From NCBI RefSeq assembly GCF_016937535.1, contig NZ_JAFHKK010000008.1, forward strand, positions 1 to 64,000: DNA of 64,000 bases. The letters run 5' to 3'. Shown in pieces: positions 7,781 through 17,237 of the stretch. The position numbers and the translations under genes are program-made. Under the pieces are notes generated by a model, which saw only the letters and a list, made by a program, of their open reading frames with translations, was not told the origin of the DNA and did not search any database. The DNA is from Sulfurospirillum tamanense. GTDB taxonomy: Bacteria > Campylobacterota > Campylobacteria > Campylobacterales > Campylobacteraceae. The number at the start of each line of letters is the position of its first letter. The stretch's first letter is position 1.

Positions 7781-9705
7781 CGGTCTATCTGGCTTGAACG
7801 GTTGATTTTGAATTTATCATCTGAAGTTTGCACAAGTGTAATCATCTTGGAGATTTCATGATTTTTAGTGTTGTACTCCACCTCAATAGCAGGAGAAATA
7901 AGCCTAAACTTAATCTCATTGTACTCTTTCCACGGGGAGTGATTGATGATTTTAGCAGAAAAGATTTTGGACTGCATTTGGTTGAGTTCTTCTTTGTAAT
8001 CATTGAGTTGAAATTTGTAATCTTTCATGGCTTTGAGCATCAAGTTGTACTCGTTCACTAGCTGCTGATAGTCTTTGAGTTTTCCCATAAACGTCGCAGG
8101 TGGCTTTTGCCCTTCGGCTTTAAGCTCTTCGATTTTTGCCTTAATCATCTCGACAGATTGCTTGTTTTTATCGATGATATTTTTTTTGTTTTCTAACTGT
8201 TTTGGCATGCTATCAAGGCTTTTTCGGGCTTTTTCAATCTTTTCTGTTAGCGAAGCGGTTTCTGCTTTAAAGGTCATGGCACTTGCGGGGTCTACAAGAA
8301 ATTTATTGTTACTCCCTTTTAATTCTTGGATCTCTATCAATTCTGATGTTGTAATTTGGGCATTAGAAGAGAGGCTTTCAATGTAGATTTGTCGCGCAAT
8401 AATCTCTCCACCAATCACCGATTTGACACGCACAACATCGGCAATCACTTTGCCGCCCTCCAAGCGATCAATGGTTGCTTCAGTGGCCTCAAGAGTACCC
8501 CGATGCACAGAAATAGTAGCTGTGTCTGCCCAAACCGTCGATGTCATGTGAGTTTGTCCCCCAATGCGCACCTTTCTGGCGCGAACATTTGCCTGACTCC
8601 CCACATTGCCATCCACATTAATCTCCGTACTTTCTACGCTCATTCCTGTTCCGATGGCATCCTTAAAAGCGTCGGTTTCTTTGATATTGATAGTAACATT
8701 TCCATCCAACCCCGCTTCGATGGAGCCCGTGGTTTTAAAATTAATCTCATCAAGTTCCATTTGGTCTTGAATGTCATACGTTCCGCCTGATTCTTTCACG
8801 TACCCGCTGCATTTGGCAATGTAGCGAATGGTTTTGTCGTCTTCTTTTTTAATAATATTTTCAGTGACGTTAATGGCTGTCTGATTAGTGATTTTCGGTT
8901 CTCCAACAGGTAAATAAATCCCTCGACATGTTTTCCCCGGTGCGCCTTCTTGAGGTTTTACGTATTCCAAAACCACTTCGCCCTCACCCACAGCCTCCAG
9001 ATAACCTCTACGTGAGTAATCTACTCTGCCTTGTTTGTCTTCAGCATTAACTTTTTTCTTGTAATGCACGATGAGTGCATCATTGACGGGCAACACAGGG
9101 TCAATACCTTCCATTACTACAAAGGTGCTGTCTTTTTCAACGATATTATTAATGCGAACCGAAGCGGCAATTTTTTTAACCTCTTGGCGCATAATCCCCT
9201 CGCGAATACCGACAAGAATTTTTGCTTTGATTTTCTTCTTGTTGATTGCCTCAAGAAGCGAAGGCTCAAACTGAGAACTGTAACGGATATTGACGCTTTT
9301 TTTAATAGTGACAACGGTTTTAGTAAGGTTTTTATTGGCACCCAAGGAAAGCGGGGGAAGCACAGTAACGGGTTCTTGCTGGGCTCGTAGGTCAAAAATT
9401 TCAACCTTAAAGTGTTGTTCAATCTTTAGTTCAGGGTTGAGAAAAAAATCATCTTCATCAAACATAGACAACGCTTCTTCGCTAGCCTCTTGCCACTCTT
9501 CTTGTTCACCTTGACGATAAAGGGTTGTGATTTTTAGAATTTTAAAATCCACAACATCCAATTCAACATTATTGGCAGTGGCAACACTTTTTAGTTCTTT
9601 GGCAACATCTTGCGTATCAATAATCATGGGAGAAAATGTCACAGGAGTGACTTCTTTTTTATTTTCTTCGCCACTTCCTTTGGTTAGTTTGTCAAACAAT
9701 CCCAC
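7777..9705 (-). CDS. FapA family protein (DUF342), putative polar/flagellar assembly factor
   Basis: A long protein (642 aa from the chosen start) of the FapA/DUF342 family, marked by glycine-rich beta-helix segments such as GSIEAGLDGNV, DGNVGSQANVRA and RLEGGKVIADVV. It ends in a coiled-coil region (about 480-560 of 642) rich in K, E and Q. The family includes Vibrio FapA, tied to polar flagellar control; the Campylobacterota role is not established. I prefer the GTG at 9705 (MGLFDKLTKG), which sits 8 bases after AAGG; an upstream in-frame ATG at 9756 lacks a ribosome binding site. Stop overlaps ruvA. It is divergent to murJ. Confidence 0.82.
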   Translation of the reverse strand: MGLFDKLTKGSGEENKKEVTPVTFSPMIIDTQDVAKELKSVATANNVELDVVDFKILKITTLYRQGEQEEWQEASEEALSMFDEDDFFLNPELKIEQHFKVEIFDLRAQQEPVTVLPPLSLGANKNLTKTVVTIKKSVNIRYSSQFEPSLLEAINKKKIKAKILVGIREGIMRQEVKKIAASVRINNIVEKDSTFVVMEGIDPVLPVNDALIVHYKKKVNAEDKQGRVDYSRRGYLEAVGEGEVVLEYVKPQEGAPGKTCRGIYLPVGEPKITNQTAINVTENIIKKEDDKTIRYIAKCSGYVKESGGTYDIQDQMELDEINFKTTGSIEAGLDGNVTINIKETDAFKDAIGTGMSVESTEINVDGNVGSQANVRARKVRIGGQTHMTSTVWADTATISVHRGTLEATEATIDRLEGGKVIADVVRVKSVIGGEIIARQIYIESLSSNAQITTSELIEIQELKGSNNKFLVDPASAMTFKAETASLTEKIEKARKSLDSMPKQLENKKNIIDKNKQSVEMIKAKIEELKAEGQKPPATFMGKLKDYQQLVNEYNLMLKAMKDYKFQLNDYKEELNQMQSKIFSAKIINHSPWKEYNEIKFRLISPAIEVEYNTKNHEISKMITLVQTSDDKFKINRSSQIDR

Positions 9706-9833
9706 AGTGTCGCCTTTCTCACATTGGTTTAATCTGTTTTGTATTATGATATACAAATCATTAAAAGAAGGTAAACTTCTCTTATTTTAGGCATTTGCCT
9801 TGTTTTTAAAGACCCCCAGCAGGACTCAATCTA

Positions 9834-11228
9834 ATGGTGATTCGCTCCTTTTTTACTAACAGTATTGGCATTCTTGTGTCAAGAATTTTAGGCTTCATTC
9901 GTGATATTTTAACAGCCTCCATCTTGGGTGCCAATCTTTACAGTGACATTTTTTTTGTCGCCTTCAAACTCCCTAATCTTTTTCGCCGTATTTTCGCCGA
10001 AGGGGCCTTTACACAAGCCTTTCTTCCCGCTTTTACCAGGGCAACCAAAAAAGGGTTGTTTGCTGCGAGTGTCTTTTTGAGGTTTTCTTTTTTTATCCTC
10101 ATACTCACCTTGCTTGTTATGGTATTTGCCCCTTGGTTAACCAAGCTTATTGCCTTTGGCTTTGATGAGGCAACCATAGCCCTGGCGGCCCCGCTCGTTC
10201 GTATTAATTTTTGGTACCTTTTACTGATTTATGGCGTTACACTTGCTGCTTCCATGCTCCATTACCGAGGCCACTTTGCCACCACCGCTTTTTCTACGGC
10301 TCTTTTAAACCTTGCTATGATTGGTGCCTTGCTTCTCTCTAACACGCAAGACCCCCATCAAGCGGCATGGAATCTCAGCTTTGGCGTCCTAGTCGGCGGG
10401 CTTTTACAAGCGCTCACACACCTTATTGCGCTAAAAAAATTCCGCCTTTTAAAGGTCTTTTTAGGAAGCATAGGCCGTCCCAAAAAAAGTGCCACCGAAC
10501 CCTCTTTTTACCGTAATTTTTTTCATGGGGTCCTGGGTGGAAGCACAGCACAACTTTCTGCCTTTTTGGACACATGGTTAGCCAGTTTTTTAGCCTTTGG
10601 AAGCATTAGCTACCTCTACTATGCAAATCGCGTTTTTCAGCTTCCCTTGGCCTTGTTTGCCATCGCCCTTTCTGTGGCCATTTTTCCCAACATCACCAAA
10701 GCCCTTAAACGCGAGGGTGAAGAAAAAGCCCGGCGCTTCCTTGAAAAAGGGTTTTGGATTTTGTGCTATTTGCTGTGTGCTGCAACCCTTGGAGGGACTT
10801 TACTCTCCCATGAAATTACCTGGCTTTTGTTTGAAAGAGGCTCTTTTGGCGCGAAAGAGACGCTCAATACGGCACTAGTGCTTCAAATGTATTTAGTAGG
10901 ACTCTTGCCCTTTGGGCTTGCACGCCTTTTTTCCTTGTGGCTATATGCCAACCAGATGCAAGCTAGGGCAGCTAAAATTTCTGCATTTAGCTTAATGGTA
11001 AACATTGTGCTTTCACTAGCGCTCATTGGCCCCCTAGAAGCGGCTGGCTTGGCGCTAGCAAGCTCTTTGAGCGGGGTTGTCCTTTTTGCACTCACCGTTC
11101 ACGCCTATGGCACCCGCGCCTTTTTGGCTATAATGCGCCCACAAAATATCATAGGACTAATAGGGGTACTGCTTGCGACTGGCGCTCTTGTTTGGATAAT
11201 TAAGGAGATTTTACGTGGTTATTTATGA
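9834..11228 (+). CDS. murJ: Lipid II flippase MurJ (MviN family)
   Basis: Polytopic inner-membrane protein (464 aa) of the MVF/MOP superfamily that flips lipid II to the periplasm. It opens with the family signature SFFTNSIGILVSRILGFIRD and continues with KLPNLFRRIFAEGAF and many hydrophobic helices up to the C-terminus. It complements the murF and ddl genes transcribed away from it. The next gene, cysS, starts inside it with a 14-base overlap. Confidence 0.95.
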   Translation: MVIRSFFTNSIGILVSRILGFIRDILTASILGANLYSDIFFVAFKLPNLFRRIFAEGAFTQAFLPAFTRATKKGLFAASVFLRFSFFILILTLLVMVFAPWLTKLIAFGFDEATIALAAPLVRINFWYLLLIYGVTLAASMLHYRGHFATTAFSTALLNLAMIGALLLSNTQDPHQAAWNLSFGVLVGGLLQALTHLIALKKFRLLKVFLGSIGRPKKSATEPSFYRNFFHGVLGGSTAQLSAFLDTWLASFLAFGSISYLYYANRVFQLPLALFAIALSVAIFPNITKALKREGEEKARRFLEKGFWILCYLLCAATLGGTLLSHEITWLLFERGSFGAKETLNTALVLQMYLVGLLPFGLARLFSLWLYANQMQARAAKISAFSLMVNIVLSLALIGPLEAAGLALASSLSGVVLFALTVHAYGTRAFLAIMRPQNIIGLIGVLLATGALVWIIKEILRGYL

Positions 11229-12606
11229 TTCAACGCAAAAGAAAAAAGTTCCTTTTGAGCCCATCAAAACAGGTGAAGCGACCATCTACGTCTGCGGACC
11301 CACCGTCTACGATGACGCCCATTTAGGCCATGCTCGTAGTGCCATTGCTTTTGACCTACTCAGGCGTACCCTTGAAGCACTAAACTACAAAGTCACCTTT
11401 GTCAAGAACTTCACCGACATTGATGATAAAATCATTGCCAAAATGGACCAAACAGGCCAAAGCCTAGAGACGCTTACTACCCACTACATAGAGCGCTACA
11501 AAGAGGACATGCGAGCCTTACATGTAAAGGATGCTTCACTAGAACCCAAAGCCACCCAAAGCCTACCAAGCATGATACGCTTCATTGAAACACTGCTAGC
11601 CAAAGGGGCAGCTTACACTCTTGATGACGGAGTTTACTTTGACACCAGCAAGGACGAGGGCTACCTAAGCCTAAGCCATCAACACATCGAAGAAACTAAG
11701 GCCCGTGTCGAAGGTAACAGCGCCAAACGCAATCCCAAGGACTTCGCCCTGTGGAAACGCTCCACCCAGGACCCCGTCTTCGATTCTCCTTTTGGCAAAG
11801 GACGACCAGGGTGGCACATCGAGTGTTCCGCCATGATTCAAGAACACCTCGCCCATGAAGGCCCCTACCAAATCGACATTCACGCAGGTGGTGCCGACTT
11901 ACTGTTTCCCCACCACGAAAACGAAGCTGCACAAACCCGTTGCGCCTCAGGCCAACACCTTGCCAAATACTGGATGCACAATGGCTTTGTAACCATCAAT
12001 GGTGACAAAATGAGCAAGTCTCTTGGCAACAGCTTTTTTGTCAAGGACGCTTTACATGTATACGACGGTGAAGTCTTGCGTTTCTATTTGCTCTCAAGCC
12101 ATTACCGTGCAGACTTTAACTTTAACGAAGACGACCTACTCTCTTCCAAACGCCGCTTAGACAAGCTGTATCGCCTCAAAAAAAGGCTACAAGGAACAAG
12201 TCCTAGCCAAAAAGAAGAACACTTTACATGTAAAGTGCTAGAAGCCTTAAGCGATGATTTGAACATTTCCAAAGCCTTGGCTATTTTGGATGAGATGATT
12301 CTCCAAGGCAACGAGGCATTAGATAAAGCACCCAAAGACACAGTACTCAAGCAAACCTTGTTAGCAAACCTTACTTGGATTGAAGAAGTGCTTGGCATTG
12401 GATTGCATAGCCCTATTGGTTACTTTCAATTAGGCGTTTCGCAGGGCCAAAAAACCCAGATACAGCAGGCCATTGAAGCCCGCCAAGAAGCCAAAAAAGC
12501 TAAAGACTTCGCAAAAGCTGATGCTATCCGTGATGCACTTTTAACCCAAGGAATCCAACTCATGGACACATCAGAAGGAACGCAGTGGGAACGGATCATT
12601 GGATAG
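11215..12606 (+). CDS. cysS: Cysteinyl-tRNA synthetase
   Basis: Class I aminoacyl-tRNA synthetase charging tRNA-Cys. The HIGH motif is H36-L-G-H39, next to the zinc-ligand region C27-G-P-T. Further zinc ligands lie in HIECSAM and HHENEAAQ, and the KMSKS loop is at 265-269. It has 463 aa, the usual size. The start is GTG at 11215 after AAGGAG, overlapping the end of murJ. Three palindrome copies lie within: 11518 (LHVK), 12052 (one mismatch, LHVY) and 12224 (FTCK). The last is the centre of an 18-bp perfect palindrome at 12220-12237. Confidence 0.97.
   Translation: MVIYDSTQKKKVPFEPIKTGEATIYVCGPTVYDDAHLGHARSAIAFDLLRRTLEALNYKVTFVKNFTDIDDKIIAKMDQTGQSLETLTTHYIERYKEDMRALHVKDASLEPKATQSLPSMIRFIETLLAKGAAYTLDDGVYFDTSKDEGYLSLSHQHIEETKARVEGNSAKRNPKDFALWKRSTQDPVFDSPFGKGRPGWHIECSAMIQEHLAHEGPYQIDIHAGGADLLFPHHENEAAQTRCASGQHLAKYWMHNGFVTINGDKMSKSLGNSFFVKDALHVYDGEVLRFYLLSSHYRADFNFNEDDLLSSKRRLDKLYRLKKRLQGTSPSQKEEHFTCKVLEALSDDLNISKALAILDEMILQGNEALDKAPKDTVLKQTLLANLTWIEEVLGIGLHSPIGYFQLGVSQGQKTQIQQAIEARQEAKKAKDFAKADAIRDALLTQGIQLMDTSEGTQWERIIG
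12220..12237. repeat. Longest single-copy form of the dispersed palindrome, 18 bp
   Basis: CACTTTACATGTAAAGTG is a perfect 18-bp palindrome built on TTTACATGTAAA, inside the cysS coding sequence, where it is read H-F-T-C-K-V. Symmetry extends four bases beyond the 10-bp core on each side although this is protein-coding DNA. Confidence 0.95.
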
Positions 12607-12672
12607 CCCCTTCTTCAATCGGATTTTTAGCTTTTTTAAGTTACAATCGCGCCAAACTGTAAAAGGAATGGT

Positions 12673-13725
12673 ATGTACGAACTGATTAAAAAAGTGATGT
12701 TTCGCTTTCAGCCTGAAACTGCTCACGACATTGTCGAACTAGGTTTGCGTGTAGTAGGCAGCTATACTCCCGCGCTACTTTCACCTTTTGCTTCGACGTT
12801 TTTTATCAGTGATGCCAGATTGCATCAGAACCTTTTGGGCACTACTTTTCACAATCCCGTAGGGCTGGGCGCAGGATTTGACAAAAATGCTACGATGCTA
12901 AAAGGCCTCACTGCGCTTGGTTTTGGACACATTGAGTTTGGCACCATTACCCCCAAAGCGCAGCCTGGCAACCCCAAACCGCGCTTGTTTCGCTACCCTG
13001 AAAAGGAAAGTGTGCAAAACGCCATGGGATTCAACAATGAAGGTCTTGTTAAAGTTAAAAAACGCCTCGAATCTCTTTACCCTTTTGCCACACCCTTGGG
13101 GGCTAACATTGGTAAAAACAAAGCCACTACACCCGAAAATGCTCTGGAGGATTACCGTATTCTTATCGAAGGGCTTAAAGATCTGTGTGATTTTATGGTC
13201 ATTAACGTCTCTTCGCCCAACACCCCAGGCCTTCGTGACCTGCAAAATGAAGCGTTTATTGGCGAACTTTTTACTATGGCTAAAACACTCACCTCTAAAC
13301 CCATTTTGCTAAAAATTTCTCCCGATATGGAGATGGACGCGGCACTAAAGCTATGTGAATGCGCCATCAATCATGGAGCCCATGGCATTGTCGCAACAAA
13401 CACCACCACAGAGTACACCCTGCTCCAAGGTGCGCAATCTTTTGGGGGCTTAAGCGGGCGCGTATTGACCCAAAAAAGCAATGCCTTTTTCAAACCCCTT
13501 GCGGAAGCCTTTTTTGGTAAAACCGTGCTTATTAGTGTTGGTGGTATCAGCGATGCTGATGAAGCGTATGAGCGCCTACTAGAAGGGGCTAGCCTAGTGC
13601 AAGTGTACAGTGCGTTTATTTTTCAAGGCCCCTCTTTAAACAAACGCATCAATGAGGGCATTTTAGCCCGCATGAACCAAGACGGCTTTCACCATATTCA
13701 AGAAGCCATAGGCGCTAGACGATGA
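12673..13725 (+). CDS. pyrD: Dihydroorotate dehydrogenase (quinone), class 2
   Basis: Oxidises dihydroorotate to orotate in pyrimidine synthesis, passing electrons to the quinone pool at the inner membrane. It has 350 aa. The N-terminal helix region (YELIKKVMFRFQPETAHD) is the class 2 membrane-association domain. Catalytic Ser is within INVSSPNTPGLRDLQ, and FMN-binding segments include GLGAGFDKN, NAMGFNNEG and VATNTTTEY. It lies 66 bases after cysS, a gap with a possible -10 TACAAT at 12642-12647. The stop overlaps the ATG of the M16 peptidase gene (ATGA). Confidence 0.95.
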   Translation: MYELIKKVMFRFQPETAHDIVELGLRVVGSYTPALLSPFASTFFISDARLHQNLLGTTFHNPVGLGAGFDKNATMLKGLTALGFGHIEFGTITPKAQPGNPKPRLFRYPEKESVQNAMGFNNEGLVKVKKRLESLYPFATPLGANIGKNKATTPENALEDYRILIEGLKDLCDFMVINVSSPNTPGLRDLQNEAFIGELFTMAKTLTSKPILLKISPDMEMDAALKLCECAINHGAHGIVATNTTTEYTLLQGAQSFGGLSGRVLTQKSNAFFKPLAEAFFGKTVLISVGGISDADEAYERLLEGASLVQVYSAFIFQGPSLNKRINEGILARMNQDGFHHIQEAIGARR

Positions 13726-15029
13726 GACGTTTAGTGCTTGGCGCTTTACTATTCACAGGAGGACTTATGGCAAATTCGTTGCCGCACTTTGAAACTAAAA
13801 CTTTAAAAAACAACCTGCAAGTTGTTGTTATCCCCATGAACAATGGCACCAATGTCATCACGACTGACATCTTTTATAAGGTGGGGAGCGGAAGTGAAAC
13901 CATGGGAAAAAGTGGCATCGCTCACATGCTTGAACACCTCAATTTTAAATCCACCAAAAACCTTCGCGCAGGCGAGTTTGACGAAATTGTCAAAGGTTTT
14001 GGCGGGGTCAATAACGCCTCTACAGGGTTTGACTACACCCATTATTTCATCAAAAGCTCCACGGGCAACCTTGACACTTCTTTGGGACTTTTTGCCGAAC
14101 TCATGCAAAACCTAAATCTCAAAGACGAAGAGTTTCAACCTGAGCGCGATGTGGTTTTGGAAGAACGCTTATGGCGCACCGACAACTCCCCGATGGGTTT
14201 TTTGTATTTTCGCCTGTTTAACCACGCATACATTTACCATCCTTACCACTGGACACCCATTGGCTTCAAAGATGACATTAAAAACTGGACGATTGAAGAC
14301 ATTCGCACCTTTCATCAAACCTATTACCAACCCGCCAACGCCATTGTTTTGGTGGCAGGTGATGTGGACCCAGAGGTAGTGTTTAAAGCGACCCAAAAAC
14401 ACTTTGAAGCCATCCCAAACACGACGCCCATTCCTCAAAAACACGAGGTTGAACCACCCCAAGATGGCGCAAAACGTGTGGTGATTGAAAAAGAAAGCGA
14501 AGTGGAAATGGTCGCTATTGCCTATAAAATACCTGATTTTAAGCATCCCGACCAAGTAGCACTCTCCGCGTTGAGTGAACTTTTAAGCAGTGGCAAAAGT
14601 AGCTACCTAAACGACCGACTCATCGACCAAAAAAAGCTTGTCAACCAAGTGTATGCTTTTAGCATGGACAACAAAGACCCCGGTTTGTTTTTATTCTTAG
14701 CCGTGTGTAATCCTGGCGTAAAAGCCGAAACGGTTGAAGCAGAGATTTTAGCCATTATTTCGGCTGTTCAAACGGGAAAAATTAGTGATGAAGACGTGCA
14801 AAAGGTCAAGACCAACACAAAAGCAGACTTTATTTATTCTCTAGAAAGTTCAAGTGGACTTGCCAACTTGTTTGGTAGTTTTCTTGCCAAGGGCGACATC
14901 GCGCCTTTACTTGAGTATGAAGAACATATCAATAAATTAAGCAAAGAAGAGTTGGTGAAAGCAGCCAACACCTATTTTATTCCAAAATACTCCACTACGG
15001 TGATATTACGAAAGGATTCACATGAATAA
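13722..15029 (+). CDS. Insulinase-like (M16) zinc peptidase, exported
   Basis: A 435-residue M16 family peptidase. The inverted zinc motif is H68-M-L-E-H72, with the distal glutamate expected in the VVLEERLW segment. The first ~18 residues form a signal peptide ([17 protein letters not shown]), so it should act in the periplasm. Its start overlaps the stop of pyrD, and dapA begins within its 3' end. One oddity: a much better ribosome binding site, AGGAGG, lies within the signal-peptide codons and serves an in-frame ATG at 13767 that would give a form without a signal peptide. Substrate unknown. Confidence 0.9.
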   Translation: MRRLVLGALLFTGGLMANSLPHFETKTLKNNLQVVVIPMNNGTNVITTDIFYKVGSGSETMGKSGIAHMLEHLNFKSTKNLRAGEFDEIVKGFGGVNNASTGFDYTHYFIKSSTGNLDTSLGLFAELMQNLNLKDEEFQPERDVVLEERLWRTDNSPMGFLYFRLFNHAYIYHPYHWTPIGFKDDIKNWTIEDIRTFHQTYYQPANAIVLVAGDVDPEVVFKATQKHFEAIPNTTPIPQKHEVEPPQDGAKRVVIEKESEVEMVAIAYKIPDFKHPDQVALSALSELLSSGKSSYLNDRLIDQKKLVNQVYAFSMDNKDPGLFLFLAVCNPGVKAETVEAEILAIISAVQTGKISDEDVQKVKTNTKADFIYSLESSSGLANLFGSFLAKGDIAPLLEYEEHINKLSKEELVKAANTYFIPKYSTTVILRKDSHE

Positions 15030-15915
15030 CCCACTTATTGGCGCAATGACTGCACTGGTTACTCCCATCAAAAATGGCAAACTTGACGAGGTTGGGTATG
15101 CCAAACTTATCCAGCGCCAAATCAATAATGGCATTGACGTAGTGGTTCCTGTGGGAACAACGGGTGAAAGCGCAACGCTCACCCATGACGAGCACCGCCA
15201 GTGCATCGAAATAGCCGTCGATACATGTAAAGGCACGAACGTACGTGTTTTAGCAGGAGCGGGTAGCAATGCCACCTTTGAAGCTGTTGGTTTGGCACAA
15301 TTTGCCGAACAGCATGGCGCCGATGGTATTCTTTCAGTAACACCTTATTACAACAAACCCATGCAAGAGGGGCTTTTCTTGCACTACAAAGCCATCGCAG
15401 AGTCTGTGGAGATTCCTGTACTTTTGTACAATGTTCCAGGGCGCACAGGTGTGGATTTGTTGCCTGAGACTATTTACCGACTTTTTAACACGTGCTCTAA
15501 TATTTACGGGGTTAAAGAAGCCACAGGCTCTATTGAACGCTGCGTGGACTTGCTTGCTCATGAGCCAGCCCTTGCACTCATCAGTGGAGATGACGCCATC
15601 AACTACCCTCTTCTTTCTAACGGAGGCAAGGGGGTTATCTCGGTAACTTCCAATCTCCTGCCTGACCAAATTGCTCAGCTGACTCACTTGGCCCTTGAAG
15701 AGCACTACGCAAAAGCCAAGGCCCTAAATGATAAACTCTACAACATCAATAAAGCACTTTTTTGCGAAAGCAACCCTATTCCAATCAAAGCAGCTCTGCA
15801 CATTGCTGGCTTAATCGACACCCTAGAGTTCCGCTTGCCACTTAGTGCACCAAGCAAAGAAAACATGAAAAAAATTGAGACTGTAATGGCTCAATACGAT
15901 ATTAAAGGACTGTAA
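15022..15915 (+). CDS. dapA: 4-hydroxy-tetrahydrodipicolinate synthase
   Basis: Condenses pyruvate with aspartate semialdehyde, the first step committed to lysine and meso-diaminopimelate, hence to peptidoglycan. It has 297 aa, normal. Motifs: [14 protein letters not shown], the conserved [14 protein letters not shown], and the Schiff-base lysine K165 in [11 protein letters not shown] after GAAAGGATTCAC, overlapping the M16 gene by 8 bases. A one-mismatch palindrome copy at 15221 is read DTCKG. Confidence 0.97.
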   Translation: MNNPLIGAMTALVTPIKNGKLDEVGYAKLIQRQINNGIDVVVPVGTTGESATLTHDEHRQCIEIAVDTCKGTNVRVLAGAGSNATFEAVGLAQFAEQHGADGILSVTPYYNKPMQEGLFLHYKAIAESVEIPVLLYNVPGRTGVDLLPETIYRLFNTCSNIYGVKEATGSIERCVDLLAHEPALALISGDDAINYPLLSNGGKGVISVTSNLLPDQIAQLTHLALEEHYAKAKALNDKLYNINKALFCESNPIPIKAALHIAGLIDTLEFRLPLSAPSKENMKKIETVMAQYDIKGL

Positions 15916-15918
15916 CAC

Positions 15919-16686
15919 ATGCAAGGAAAGACTCTCGTTATTAGTGGCGGAACCCGTGGCATTGGACGCGCTATTGTGTTGGCATTTGCCAAAGAAGGTG
16001 TCAATGTTGCGTTTACCTACAATTCCAATGCAGAACTCGCCGAAGAACAAGCACAGGCATTAGAAAAAGAGTTTGGCATTAAGGCCAAAGCGTACCCTTT
16101 AAACATTCTCCATCCCGAAGAATTTAAAGGCGTTTTTGAAGCTATCGACCAAGATTTTGACCGTGTAGATTTTTTCATCTCTAATGCTATTATTTCAGGG
16201 CGCGCCGTTGTGGGCGGATATACCAAATTTATGAAACTCAAACCCAAAGGTATCAACAATATCTTTACCGCGACAGTGAATGCTTTTGTTGTGGGTGCCC
16301 AAGAAGCCGCCAAACGCATGGAAAAAGTAGGTGGTGGAAGCATTATCTCCCTCTCCTCCACAGGCAACCTTGTCTACATCGAAAATTATTCGGGCCACGG
16401 TACATGTAAAGCGGCGGTAGAAGCTATGGTACGCTATGCAGCTACCGAACTTGGCTCAAAAGGTATTCGCGTTAATGCCATCAGCGGAGGACCTATCGAA
16501 ACCGACGCTCTGCGTGCGTTTACCAACTACGAAGAAGTAAAAGACAAAACTGCCGAACTCTCGCCTTTAAATCGTATGGGAAAACCCGAAGACATGGCAG
16601 GGGCTTGTGTGTTTTTATGCTCCGAAAAAGCCAGTTGGGTAACAGGGCATACACTTATTATTGATGGGGGAACGACCTTTAAATGA
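15919..16686 (+). CDS. Short-chain dehydrogenase/reductase, FabL-type enoyl-ACP reductase candidate
   Basis: A 255-residue Rossmann SDR. The nucleotide-binding glycine motif is S9-G-G-T-R-G-I-G16. The catalytic pair is Y157-x6-K164, not the usual Y-x3-K. That wider spacing is the hallmark of enoyl-ACP reductases; the T-R-G-I-G N-terminus and SLSSTGNLVY before the Tyr resemble Bacillus FabL. It probably reduces enoyl-ACP in fatty acid synthesis, fitting its neighbours pgsA and rseP (envelope). A generic SDR remains possible. K164 is encoded inside a one-mismatch palindrome copy (16400-16409, read GTCK). The stop overlaps pgsA. Confidence 0.8.
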   Translation: MQGKTLVISGGTRGIGRAIVLAFAKEGVNVAFTYNSNAELAEEQAQALEKEFGIKAKAYPLNILHPEEFKGVFEAIDQDFDRVDFFISNAIISGRAVVGGYTKFMKLKPKGINNIFTATVNAFVVGAQEAAKRMEKVGGGSIISLSSTGNLVYIENYSGHGTCKAAVEAMVRYAATELGSKGIRVNAISGGPIETDALRAFTNYEEVKDKTAELSPLNRMGKPEDMAGACVFLCSEKASWVTGHTLIIDGGTTFK

Positions 16687-17237
16687 TGCTTAACCTTCCT
16701 AATTTTCTTGCTTTGTTGCGTGTCGTGATGGCCACAGTAATGTTTGTATTTTTAATAGAGCGTGACGCCACCTTTTTCCAAGGTATTCACACAAGCTGGT
16801 TGGATTTTTTTGCAGCCTTTGTTTTTGTCCTCGCTGCCGCAACAGATTTTTTCGATGGTTACATCGCAAGAGAATGGAATCAAATGACCAAATTGGGTGC
16901 TATTTTAGACCCCCTAGCCGATAAAATGCTTATTTTGGCTGCTTTTTTGGGATTGCTTTTGCTTGACCGCGCCTCTGCATGGGCCATCTATTTGATTTTA
17001 ACCCGTGAATTTTTTATCACAGGATTACGCGTCATGGCAGCAAGCGAGGGGAAAAATATCGCAGCCTCTATGGCAGGAAAAGTTAAAACTGTCTTTCAAA
17101 TGATTGCTATTGGTTTGTTGATTATGAATTGGCCTTTAGCGACACTATGCCTCTGGATTGCCGTAGGACTAACGCTTTATTCTGGCTTTGAATACATCAT
17201 TGGATACACCAAAAATACCAAGGAGGGCACATGCTAA
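16683..17237 (+). CDS. pgsA: CDP-diacylglycerol--glycerol-3-phosphate 3-phosphatidyltransferase
   Basis: Integral membrane enzyme of phosphatidylglycerol synthesis. It has 184 aa with several membrane helices. The CDP-alcohol phosphatidyltransferase motif is complete: D55-x2-D58-G59-x2-A62-R63-x8-G72-x3-D76-x3-D80. PgsA, rather than phosphatidylserine synthase, is the best match from size and NLPNFLALLRV at the N-terminus. Start overlaps the previous stop by 4 bases; rseP starts 7 bases before its end. Confidence 0.93.
   Translation: MMLNLPNFLALLRVVMATVMFVFLIERDATFFQGIHTSWLDFFAAFVFVLAAATDFFDGYIAREWNQMTKLGAILDPLADKMLILAAFLGLLLLDRASAWAIYLILTREFFITGLRVMAASEGKNIAASMAGKVKTVFQMIAIGLLIMNWPLATLCLWIAVGLTLYSGFEYIIGYTKNTKEGTC

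Noticed and set aside
9789-9808. AGGCA-TT-TGCCT followed by TTGTTTTT, looks like a terminator on the plus strand
   Set aside because: Nothing is transcribed on the plus strand before it; it lies between divergent fapA and murJ, and the loop is only two bases.
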